Assembly: GCA_021799915.1 (NCBI GenBank)
Contig: JAJYZN010000049.1
Coordinates: forward strand, 1 to 15,635
Origin: Actinomycetes bacterium
GTDB taxonomy: Bacteria; Actinomycetota; Acidimicrobiia; Acidimicrobiales; RAAP-2
Direction of reading: 5' to 3'
Length of the DNA stretch: 15,635 nucleotides
Shown here: one piece after another, positions 7,444 to 14,686 of the stretch
Layout of the letters: each line of letters starts with the position of its first letter
Position numbering within the stretch: position 1 is the first letter of the stretch
Position numbers and translations under genes: made by a program
The notes under the pieces: model-generated
What the model saw: the letters and a program-made list of their open reading frames with translations, nothing else
What the model was told of the DNA's origin: nothing
Database searches by the model: none

Positions 7444-7461
7444 TCCGGCCGCTTCGCCGGA
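7444..7461. repeat. Hairpin TCCGGC/GCCGGA
   Basis: A perfect 6-bp inverted repeat (7444-7449 and 7456-7461) with a 6-nt loop, in the gap downstream of pilC. The role is unknown; it could add to termination or act as an operator. Confidence 0.3.
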
Positions 7462-7512
7462 TGTCGCGCTGACGTACCCACAGCACGCCTCACCGGCGAT
7501 CACGGACACGCC

Positions 7513-7533
7513 ACCTGCTGTCGCAGCAGCGGT
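7513..7533 (-). terminator. Candidate terminator of the pilB-pilT-pilC operon
   Basis: CTGCTG (7515-7520) and CAGCAG (7524-7529) pair around TCG, and ACC/GGT can extend the stem past a small bulge. It begins about 20 nt after the pilC stop on the minus strand. No U-run follows, as is common for high-GC actinobacterial terminators, so confidence is low. Confidence 0.35.
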
Positions 7534-7552
7534 ACCGGGTGACGTCGGTCCC

Positions 7553-8776
7553 TCAGCCGATGAGCTTGATGTAGTCGAACATCGGTAGGTAGAGGCAGAT
7601 GATGATCGTCCCGACGACGGTGCCCATCATCACCACCAGCAGCGGCTCGAGGATCGAGGTGAGATTGTCCACCGTCTGGTCCACCTCACCCGAGTAGAAG
7701 TCCGACACACGCTGCAGCATCTCGTCGAGGGCACCGGTCTGCTCGCCGACTTCCACCATCTGGACGACGAGCGGAGGGAACACGTCATTTGAGCGCATCG
7801 GCTCGTTGAAGGGCTTGCCCTCACGTACTGCTGCCTTGGTCTCCATTGCCGCTTTGGCGAGCACGGCGTTGCCCGCGGCCTGGCCCACGATGTCCAGCGC
7901 CTCCATGGCCGGCACGCCGGCCGCCAGCAGCGACGAGAGGGTCGAGGTGAACCGGCTGAGCGCCGCCTTGTGGGCCAAAGGACCGAAGATGGGAGGCTTC
8001 AGCTTGAAGGTGTCCCACTTGTACCGCCCGTTCTCGGTCTTGATCCAGCGGCGGAACAGCATGACTGCAATGATCACCACGAGGATCACGATGCCGACCC
8101 GCCAGCTCGCGAGCGTGTTCGACACCTTGATGAGGGCGAGCGTCGGCGCAGGAAGCGGTCCCCCGAGCGTCTTGAACAGCCTCTTGAAGATGGGGACGAT
8201 GATGATCATCATGGCCAAGAAGATGAGGCCGATGACGCAGATGACCACGACCGGGTAGGTCATGGCGCCCCGGATCTTCCGGTTCAGGTCGACTTGGCGT
8301 TCGAGCTGGGTGGCGACGCTCTTCAGCACGGTGTCGATGGATCCGCCGATCTCTCCGGCTTGGACCATCGACGTGTACAGGGTGTTGAACACCTTGGGGT
8401 GCTTGGCCAGGGCCGCCGAGAGCGTGGACCCGGCCTCGACGTCGTTCCGGACTTCCAAGAGCTTCTGCCCGAGGTACTTGTTCTCCACTTGGTTGGCGAG
8501 GACCGCCAGGGCCCGGCTGATCGAGAGCCCCGAGTCCACCATCGTCGCGAACTGGCGGGTGAACACCGCCACTTCCTTGGGCTTGATGCGGTCGGTCAGG
8601 CCGGGGATGACGATCTCGGTCGAGAGCGTCCCTCCCGTCACCGGCGTCACCGAGACCGGCAGGTAGCCCATCTCGCGCAGACGGGCGACGACGACCGGCA
8701 TGCTGTCGGCCTCAAGCTTTCCCTGGATCAGCTTCCCCGTCTGGTCGCGGACCTTGTAGTCGAACGTCGTCGCCAT
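7553..8776 (-). CDS. pilC: Type IV pilus inner-membrane platform protein PilC (GspF family)
   Basis: PilC is the membrane platform on which the PilB and PilT ATPases act to add or remove pilin subunits. The 407-residue length is normal. The N-terminus (MATTFDYKVRDQTGKLIQGK) and the two repeated GspF domains are clear: about 68-193 with FTRQFATMVDSGLSISRAL, and about 271-393 with FTSTLSSLLAAGVPAMEAL. Membrane helices lie at about 172-197, 225-242 and 378-398. The second domain has the typical VEVGEQTGALDEML. The start ATG 8776 has a strong AGGAGGA at 8782-8788. It follows pilT by 61 nt and is the last gene of the pilB-pilT-pilC unit. Confidence 0.95.
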   Translation of the reverse strand: MATTFDYKVRDQTGKLIQGKLEADSMPVVVARLREMGYLPVSVTPVTGGTLSTEIVIPGLTDRIKPKEVAVFTRQFATMVDSGLSISRALAVLANQVENKYLGQKLLEVRNDVEAGSTLSAALAKHPKVFNTLYTSMVQAGEIGGSIDTVLKSVATQLERQVDLNRKIRGAMTYPVVVICVIGLIFLAMMIIIVPIFKRLFKTLGGPLPAPTLALIKVSNTLASWRVGIVILVVIIAVMLFRRWIKTENGRYKWDTFKLKPPIFGPLAHKAALSRFTSTLSSLLAAGVPAMEALDIVGQAAGNAVLAKAAMETKAAVREGKPFNEPMRSNDVFPPLVVQMVEVGEQTGALDEMLQRVSDFYSGEVDQTVDNLTSILEPLLVVMMGTVVGTIIICLYLPMFDYIKLIG

Positions 8777-8837
8777 CTCAGTCCTCCTCGTGCCGGACGG
8801 CTATCCGGCCTTCCCGTGCTGTGATCTCCGTCAAGGG

Positions 8838-10505
8838 TCACACCCCCCTCAAGTGGTTGCGGAAGTCCTCTTCGCTCCGGCAGCGGTCGATCGCCACCCC
8901 TTGGGTGATGACCTGCTGGTGGACCAAGGTGGCCAGGCTCTGGTCCATCGTCTGCATCCCGTACTGCCCACCGGTCTGCATGAGCGAGTAGATCTGGTGG
9001 GTCTTCGCCCCTCGGATGAGGTTCTGGATCGCGGTGGTGCAGACCAGCACCTCGGCAGCGACGCACCGCCCGTCGCCCGACGCCGTCGGGACGAGCTGCT
9101 GGGTGACCACGCCCTGGAGGGAGGACCCGAGCTGGATGCGGATCTGGTCCTGCTGGTTCGGTGGGAACACGTCGATGATCCGGTCGATGGTGGACGGGGC
9201 ATCTTGGGTGTGCAAGGTCGCAAAGACCAGGTGGCCGGTCTCGGCCGCCGTAAGCGCCGTGGCGATGGTCTCGAGGTCCCGCAGCTCGCCTACCAGGATC
9301 ACGTCGGGGTCCTGCCGCAAGACCCGGCGCAACGCCTCGGAGAACGACGCCGTGTCGGCGCCCACCTCACGCTGGCTGATGACCGACCGCTTGTGCCCGT
9401 GCAGGAACTCGATCGGGTCCTCGACGGTGACGATGTGCAGGGGCTTGGAGCGGTTGATGATGTCGATGAGCGACGCGAGCGAGGTGGACTTCCCCGAGCC
9501 GGTCGGACCGGTGACGAGCACCAGCCCCCGGCGGAGCTCGGTGAAGGATCGGATGGCCGACGGCAGCCCCAGGGTGTCGAACTCGGGGATCTCGTGGGGG
9601 ATCGGGCGCAGCGCGACGGCGATCGAGCCTCGCTGGAGGCAGACGTTCACCCGGAACCTCCCCACCCCGGCGATCGTGTGCGACGTGTCGAGCTCGTGCT
9701 CGGCCTCGAAGCGTTCGCGCTGGGTCTGGGGCAGGATCCCGAAGATCATGTCCCGGAGCGTGTTGTTGTCGATCGGGTCCACGTCCTCCATCGGCCGCAG
9801 CGCCCCGTGGAGGCGGACGGTGGGAGGCATGTTGGCCGTGAGGTGCAGGTCCGAGGCCCCGATGCTCACCGCGTAGCGCAGCAGGTCGTCCACGTGCAAG
9901 GGGGTGTCGGTGACCCCTTGGGCCCGGCTCGACCCGGCCGAGGGCGTACCCTGCGGCCTCGATCCCCCGCCGTGCTCGCCATGGGAACCCGTTCCAGGCG
10001 CGCCCGCGCCGTTGCCGGCGCCAGCGGTGGCCCCGGTCGCAGGCGAGGTGCCACCTCCCCCAGGACCGATCAGGCTCCCGATGACCACCGGGTCGGCCAA
10101 GACCGGCACCACCTCGAAGCCGACGAGGTCGCCAAGCGACTTGACGTCGGCCGGCTCCGGCGGCTCGGCGAAGGCCACGACTGCCTGGCTTCCCACCACG
10201 CGCACGGCCACGGCCTGGTGGTCAGTGGCGAGCAAGGCGGGGATCAGGTTTGCCACCTCGGGAGCCGGCGGTTCTGCCTGAAGGTCGATGACCGGCAACC
10301 GGGCGAGCTGGGCCAGGGTGTTGACGGCCACCGGAGGCGTCACCACTCCCCGGGCGATGAGCAGGCGGGCCAGCGGCATGCCCGCTTGGGAGGACTCGGC
10401 CAGCAGGGGGGCCAGCACGTCGTCGGTCACGTAGCCGCCGCTCACGAGCGCGCGGGCCAGCCGGCGCGACCACTCGGTCCTCGATGCTGCGGACACGGGG
10501 CTCAT
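8838..10505 (-). CDS. pilT: Type IV pilus retraction ATPase PilT with N-terminal MshEN-like domain
   Basis: PilT powers pilus retraction as a hexameric ATPase. The core is residues 201-555: VDDLLRYAVSIGASDLHLTA, Walker A GPTGSGKST (333-341), Asp box VTVEDPIEF (359-367), Walker B DPDVILVGELRD (399-410), His box GHLVFATLHT (424-433). The retraction-type motif AIQNLIRGAKTHQI (about 492-505) is close to the canonical AIRNLIRE. Ordinary PilT is about 345-370 residues; this one is 555. The extra part is an MshEN/GspE-N-like domain (about 1-145, with RRLARALVSGGYVTDDVL and PVIDL) joined by a Gly/Ala/Ser-rich linker (about 147-198). Its ATG at 10505 overlaps the pilB stop as ATGA, so expression is coupled to pilB. 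Confidence 0.92.
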   Translation of the reverse strand: MSPVSAASRTEWSRRLARALVSGGYVTDDVLAPLLAESSQAGMPLARLLIARGVVTPPVAVNTLAQLARLPVIDLQAEPPAPEVANLIPALLATDHQAVAVRVVGSQAVVAFAEPPEPADVKSLGDLVGFEVVPVLADPVVIGSLIGPGGGGTSPATGATAGAGNGAGAPGTGSHGEHGGGSRPQGTPSAGSSRAQGVTDTPLHVDDLLRYAVSIGASDLHLTANMPPTVRLHGALRPMEDVDPIDNNTLRDMIFGILPQTQRERFEAEHELDTSHTIAGVGRFRVNVCLQRGSIAVALRPIPHEIPEFDTLGLPSAIRSFTELRRGLVLVTGPTGSGKSTSLASLIDIINRSKPLHIVTVEDPIEFLHGHKRSVISQREVGADTASFSEALRRVLRQDPDVILVGELRDLETIATALTAAETGHLVFATLHTQDAPSTIDRIIDVFPPNQQDQIRIQLGSSLQGVVTQQLVPTASGDGRCVAAEVLVCTTAIQNLIRGAKTHQIYSLMQTGGQYGMQTMDQSLATLVHQQVITQGVAIDRCRSEEDFRNHLRGV

Positions 10506-13459
10506 ACGACCACCCGCAGCACTTCTTCGAGCGTCGTCTCTCCACTCAACGCCTTGCGCAGACCATCACGGCGAAGGGTGCGCATGCCCTGCTCGACCGC
10601 CATCCTCTCGATATTCACAATCGACTCCTGCTCGATGATCATCCTGTCAATTTCCTCGGTCAGTGTCATCACCTCGGACAGGACCGCCCGCCCGAGGTAA
10701 CCGGTGTGGCTGCAGCTCCGGCATCCGACAGCACGGTACAGCGTCGAGATGTCCAGATCTTCGATATCTGTGTCGTGATACCCGGCGGAGAAGAAGTCCT
10801 TCTCCGACGCCTCGTACGGCTCCTTGCAGTGCTCGCAGAGGATCCGGGCCAGCCGCTGGGTGAGCACGCAGCTCAGCGCGGAGGTGACCAGGAACGGCTC
10901 AATGCCCATCTCGGTCAGACGGAGCGGCGTGGCGCTCGCCGAATTGGTGTGCAGGGTCGACAACACCAGGTGACCAGAGAGCGCCGCCTCCATGGCGATG
11001 GTCGCCGTGTCGGCGTCACGGATCTCCCCGATGAGCACGACGTCGGGGTCTGCCCGCAGGATCGACTTCAACGCGGTCGAGAAATGCAGACCGGCCTTCT
11101 TGTTGATCTGGACCTGGGTGATGCCGTCGATCTGGTACTCGACGGGGTCTTCCACCGTCACCACCGACTTCTCCTTGGTCACCACCTCTTGGAGCGTGGC
11201 GTACAAGGTGGTGGTCTTGCCGGCGCCGGTCGGACCGGTCACGAGGATCACCCCGTAGGGGTGCTTGTATGCCCGGGCGTACCTCTCCAAGGTGTCGGAG
11301 AAGAACCCGAGCTCGGGCAAGGTGCGGATGCTGGCCGACTTGTCGAGGAGCCGCATAACGCAGGTCTCGCCAAACATCGACGGCAAGGTGGCCAGGCGCA
11401 GGTCGATCTGGCGATCGCTCACCGACAGGGACACGCGCCCCTCCTGGGGGACCCGGTGCTCGGTGATGTCCATCTCGCCGAGCACCTTCAAACGACTCAC
11501 GACCGCCTGGTGGATGGAAGACGAGGCGGAGGTCGCGTCATGCATCACCCCGTCGATCCGGAAGCGGATGCGCAGCCGCTTCGGCGTCGGTTCGATGTGG
11601 ATGTCCGAAGCCCGCTCGTTGAGTGCCTGGAGGATGAGGAGGTTGACGTAGCGGACAATCGGCGCGTCCTCCACCACGGCCTGGAGGCTCTCCAGCTCGA
11701 ACCCCGCGCTCGCCCCGGTCGTCATGTCGCTGGCGGCGTCGAGAGCCACGCCCTCCACGTCGGCCCCGACGTTCTGGAACTGCCGCAGGTGGTGGGCGAT
11801 CTGCGAACGCGTGGCGACGACCGGCGTGAAGTTCCTCCCCATGATGGTCCGCAGGTCGTCCATGGCAAACACGTCGGTGGGGTTGGCCATTGCCACGAGC
11901 GGTACGCCGCGCTCTATCTTGATCGGCAGCACCATGTGGTGCCGAGCGACGGACTCGGGGATGAGGCCCGCAGCCGAGGTGTCGACGGAGATCTTGTCGA
12001 GGTCGACGAACTCGAGGCCGACCTCCTGGGCCATCGCTCGGACGAGGTCCTCCTCGGTGGCCATGTGGCGGTTGTAGAGGTAGCGGGCCAGCGACTCCCC
12101 GGTCGCCTGGTGCTCGCGCAGGGCGTTCTCCATCTCTTCGACCGTGACTCGTCCCGACTCCACCAGCACCCTCGCCAGCGGCGGTCCGAACGCGATCGAC
12201 GCCGGCAGCGCACTGGCGGCATCGACGACCCCGTAGCCCTCGGGCGCCGGAGGCACGTCGCCGTCGAACGCGGCACCGGACTGATCACCCGACGCCGCGG
12301 CCGCGTCGCCACCGAGCGACGCGTAGGCCTCCTGGTCCTGGGGCTCAACTCCAGGCTGGGGCCACTCCGGACGTGGCGGCGGGGCGAGGATCTCACGGAG
12401 CGATTCTTCGAGCGACGTGGCGGGCGCAGCGGCGAGGACGCCGGGGTCTTCTTCGGTCAGAAAACCGTCCTCCGCCGCGGCGTCGGCACCCGCTGTGTCC
12501 TCACCCCCCACGGCTTGGGCGTACTCCGGCAGCGCTTCCTCTCCGACGTCGGCAAGCGCACCATCGTCGGATCCCCCCGCGACCGCTTCACTCGCGGCAA
12601 GGACGCCGTCGCTCTCGGCCTCCTCGGCCTCCTCGACATCTGCGCCGCCCTTGCGGCTACGGCCGCGGTTTCCCTTGGCTCGACCGTTGGCAGAGTGCCC
12701 GTTCCCGTTCCCAACGGCTGCATCGGCGTCTGCCTCCAACTCCAGGGCTCCAAGCTCCATCGCCCCTGCGTCAGCCTCGCCCGGAATTCCAGCGTCCAGA
12801 ACGGCGTCATTCCCTGCACCCGCGCCTTCGTCCTCCGGCGCGGGTGTGTCGCCGAGCGTCAGCGACCCGTCCATCTCGGCGAGGTCGTCCGGCGAGAGCG
12901 TGCCGCCAATCTCGGTCTTGAGCTCTTCGAGGTCGAGCGACGATGCTTCGGCCTCGAGCGAATCGTCGACGGCCACAGCCGATGCCACATGCTCGACCTC
13001 GGCCTCGACCTCCGGGGATACGCCAGCGTCACCCGGGGTAGAACCGCCGAGATCGGCACTGCCGAGGTCGCCTTCGGCACCGTCCGCAGTCTCGTTGGAA
13101 GACTCGGTCGCTCCTTCGTCGGCACCTGCGCTGTCCTCGTCTTCACCTGCATGCTCCGAGGTGGAGTAGAGCTGGCCAATCGCTCGATCCACCTGTTCGG
13201 GAATGGCGACGACCGCGACGAACTCCCGACCGACGCTGGTACGCAGCGAGTCCATCGCGAAGAGATCTCCCGGGTCGGACACGGCAATGACGGGAGTCCC
13301 CAATCGCCGGCCGATCGGGACGGCGCGATGACGTCGGGCGACGTTCTCCGGGAGCAAGGTCGCGGCACCGGGCGCGATGGCAGACTGCGTGAGATCCACG
13401 AACCGAAGCCCGTGCTGCTCGGCAAGCCGCCGGGCACTCTCCTCGGCGCCGTCGCCCAT
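10502..13459 (-). CDS. pilB: Type IV pilus extension ATPase PilB, enlarged form with duplicated N-terminal domain
   Basis: PilB drives pilus assembly at the PilC platform. The catalytic half is standard: RASDIHIEP (about 616-624), Walker A GPTGAGKTT (742-750), Asp box TVEDPVEYQ (about 768-776), Walker B DPDVVLIGEIRD (804-815), His box GHLVLSTLHT (829-838). The zinc-type cysteines are Cys875/Cys878 and Cys913/Cys916. A full MshEN domain is at about 418-565. The 985-residue length far exceeds the usual 550-570, because residues 10-98 repeat the second half of that MshEN domain (residues 474-562) and an acidic, low-complexity linker (101-410) separates the copies. The linker includes a short basic patch (NGRAKGNRGRSRKGG). 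ATG 13459 has GAGGGGG at 13466-13472. It is the first gene of pilB-pilT-pilC and is divergent from pilD. Confidence 0.93.
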   Translation of the reverse strand: MGDGAEESARRLAEQHGLRFVDLTQSAIAPGAATLLPENVARRHRAVPIGRRLGTPVIAVSDPGDLFAMDSLRTSVGREFVAVVAIPEQVDRAIGQLYSTSEHAGEDEDSAGADEGATESSNETADGAEGDLGSADLGGSTPGDAGVSPEVEAEVEHVASAVAVDDSLEAEASSLDLEELKTEIGGTLSPDDLAEMDGSLTLGDTPAPEDEGAGAGNDAVLDAGIPGEADAGAMELGALELEADADAAVGNGNGHSANGRAKGNRGRSRKGGADVEEAEEAESDGVLAASEAVAGGSDDGALADVGEEALPEYAQAVGGEDTAGADAAAEDGFLTEEDPGVLAAAPATSLEESLREILAPPPRPEWPQPGVEPQDQEAYASLGGDAAAASGDQSGAAFDGDVPPAPEGYGVVDAASALPASIAFGPPLARVLVESGRVTVEEMENALREHQATGESLARYLYNRHMATEEDLVRAMAQEVGLEFVDLDKISVDTSAAGLIPESVARHHMVLPIKIERGVPLVAMANPTDVFAMDDLRTIMGRNFTPVVATRSQIAHHLRQFQNVGADVEGVALDAASDMTTGASAGFELESLQAVVEDAPIVRYVNLLILQALNERASDIHIEPTPKRLRIRFRIDGVMHDATSASSSIHQAVVSRLKVLGEMDITEHRVPQEGRVSLSVSDRQIDLRLATLPSMFGETCVMRLLDKSASIRTLPELGFFSDTLERYARAYKHPYGVILVTGPTGAGKTTTLYATLQEVVTKEKSVVTVEDPVEYQIDGITQVQINKKAGLHFSTALKSILRADPDVVLIGEIRDADTATIAMEAALSGHLVLSTLHTNSASATPLRLTEMGIEPFLVTSALSCVLTQRLARILCEHCKEPYEASEKDFFSAGYHDTDIEDLDISTLYRAVGCRSCSHTGYLGRAVLSEVMTLTEEIDRMIIEQESIVNIERMAVEQGMRTLRRDGLRKALSGETTLEEVLRVVV

Positions 13460-13732
13460 CCTCGTCCCCCTCAGTCGGTTCTCCGCCCGAACCTTTGCAC
13501 CCGCAACCTACGTCCATTCACCAGCGGCTGGCGGGCCACCATAGGCCCCTCGCCTCCGAGAATAGTATCCCGTGCCTTGTCCGCCATCTGGCGACCGAGT
13601 TCGCATCGGGGCATCCCGCTTCAATCGATGCTTCCTACGATACCTCTGATCATGACCCGGTGGAAGACCCACCTTCCGTGCGCCGAGAGCTGGGTCCCTC
13701 ACCTGCGGGCCAAGAGCTACAGTCCCGGATCG
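13460..13732. promoter_or_regulatory. Divergent intergenic region between pilB and the pilD homologue
   Basis: About 270 bases that should hold promoters for the pilB operon (minus) and the pilD homologue (plus). Weak -10-like hexamers can be read: TACTAT on the minus strand near 13561-13568, and TACGAT on the plus strand near 13636. Neither has a convincing -35 partner, so no promoter is placed exactly. The pilD frame is open upstream of 13733 with other ATGs, but these would add a hydrophilic stretch before the first membrane helix. Confidence 0.35.
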
Positions 13733-14599
13733 ATGACACCGGCAACGGCCCGATGGGCGCTGACGGTCATCGGAATCAGCCTCTTCGGTCTGGTCATCGG
13801 GTCGTTCCTCAACGTCGTCATCTACCGGCTGCCCCGATCGATGTCGGTCGTCCGCCCCGCGTCACACTGCCCGGCGTGCGCCGCACCACTCGGGGCGGCC
13901 GAGAACGTCCCGCTGGTCTCCTGGGTGGTCCTCAGGGCTCGATGCCGGCACTGTGGTGCACCCATTTCACCGAGGTACCCCTTCGTCGAGCTGGCCACGG
14001 GTCTCGTCTTCTTCGGGTTGGCGTGGGCTCGGACCTCGTTGCCGGCCCTGCCCTCACTTCTGGTGGTGGCCGCGGCGTCGATCGCCGCCGCGGGCACGTC
14101 GTTCGACGACGAGGCGATCCCCGGCGCTTTGGGCGTCGCCTCGGGTTTGGGAGCAGCATCCCTGGTCGCGGTCGCCCTCGCGACCGGTCAGCCGCAGCGC
14201 ATCGGCTGGGCCGCCCTGGGAGCGATCGTCACCACTGCCGGGGTCTGGGCCGGCGCTCGCCCATACCGGCCGAGCACCTCGAGCCCGGCCGACCCACCGG
14301 ACCCGAGCACCGAGCCGAACGCCGACCTGACTCAGCCGACCCTGACCGCCCAGCCACGCCATTCGAACCTCTGGCGAGGACCGGGGTGGAGCACCTGGGC
14401 GTTGGGTGCAGCGCTCGGGTGGTCGGCGAGCTGGCTCTGGCCTCCGGGCGGCGTGATCCTCGGCGGATGGCTGGTTGCGGTCGCCGTCGTCGCGCCGCCT
14501 CTCCGCCGGGTCGGGCGTTCCCCGGTCGCACCCGTGCTCGCCGGAGCTGGTGCGCTGGGGTGTCTCGTCGCTTCGGCGCTCGTGACCACCCACGTGTGA
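13733..14599 (+). CDS. Prepilin peptidase (PilD/A24 family) homologue lacking the catalytic aspartates
   Basis: PilD cleaves prepilin leaders and methylates the new N-terminus. This 288-residue membrane protein has the usual N-terminal part: GSFLNVVIYRLPRS (23-36), the two cysteine pairs Cys46/Cys49 and Cys71/Cys74, and SPRYPFVELATGLVF. The late APVLAGAG stretch matches the family's closing helix. Both active-site motifs are altered. The first Asp, normally seven residues before the Pro of an IP pair, is Ser123 (GTSFDDEAIP, 121-130). The GxGD motif reads GPGWSTWALG (216-225) with Trp219 for Asp. A hydrophilic Pro/Ser/Thr-rich insert (about 177-212) precedes it. The frame is intact, so this is not a broken gene. 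ATG 13733 is chosen because the first membrane helix begins right after it; no strong ribosome binding site is seen. It may be a pseudoenzyme. Confidence 0.8.
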   Translation: MTPATARWALTVIGISLFGLVIGSFLNVVIYRLPRSMSVVRPASHCPACAAPLGAAENVPLVSWVVLRARCRHCGAPISPRYPFVELATGLVFFGLAWARTSLPALPSLLVVAAASIAAAGTSFDDEAIPGALGVASGLGAASLVAVALATGQPQRIGWAALGAIVTTAGVWAGARPYRPSTSSPADPPDPSTEPNADLTQPTLTAQPRHSNLWRGPGWSTWALGAALGWSASWLWPPGGVILGGWLVAVAVVAPPLRRVGRSPVAPVLAGAGALGCLVASALVTTHV

Positions 14600-14686
14600 G
14601 CGCTCCCACGACCGATGTCGCGCGAGCTACCGGAGGCGCCCATCTGTGAGCTCCCAGGCGACGCCTGCATACGACCCTCGCGCGGC
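14600..14686. other. Short convergent gap between pilD homologue and second pilT
   Basis: This 87-nt stretch separates two convergent stop codons. It holds a small hairpin, CAGGC/GCCTG around GAC (14655-14667), which could be a weak bidirectional terminator. No gene is seen. Confidence 0.3.

Larger units (their letters stand above)
7255..7552. other. Intergenic region between the pil operon and the flippase-like gene
   Basis: About 300 bases without a convincing gene. A plus-strand frame (7279-7542) and a 41-codon minus-strand frame exist, but neither has a ribosome binding site or a recognisable product. Two hairpins are visible (7444-7461 and 7513-7533). Three GGGG runs spaced by TCA-like triplets lie around 7346-7366. 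The promoter of the flippase-lipoprotein-pafBC unit should lie here, but I see no clear -35/-10 pair. No pilin-type gene is found in this stretch. Confidence 0.5.

Noticed and set aside
7279..7542. 87-codon plus-strand frame in the gap after pilC
   Set aside because: No ribosome binding site, no family resemblance and a biased Ser/Arg composition.
8790..10700. 636-codon plus-strand frame antisense to pilT
   Set aside because: The same antisense effect opposite a conserved ATPase gene; no recognisable product.
10484..13732. Very long plus-strand open frame running antisense to all of pilB and into the pilD homologue
   Set aside because: It lies opposite a clearly conserved pilB. Its translation before 13733 is arginine/histidine/glycine-rich without domains, as expected from GC-rich codon bias on the opposite strand. 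Only the part from 13733 is a gene.
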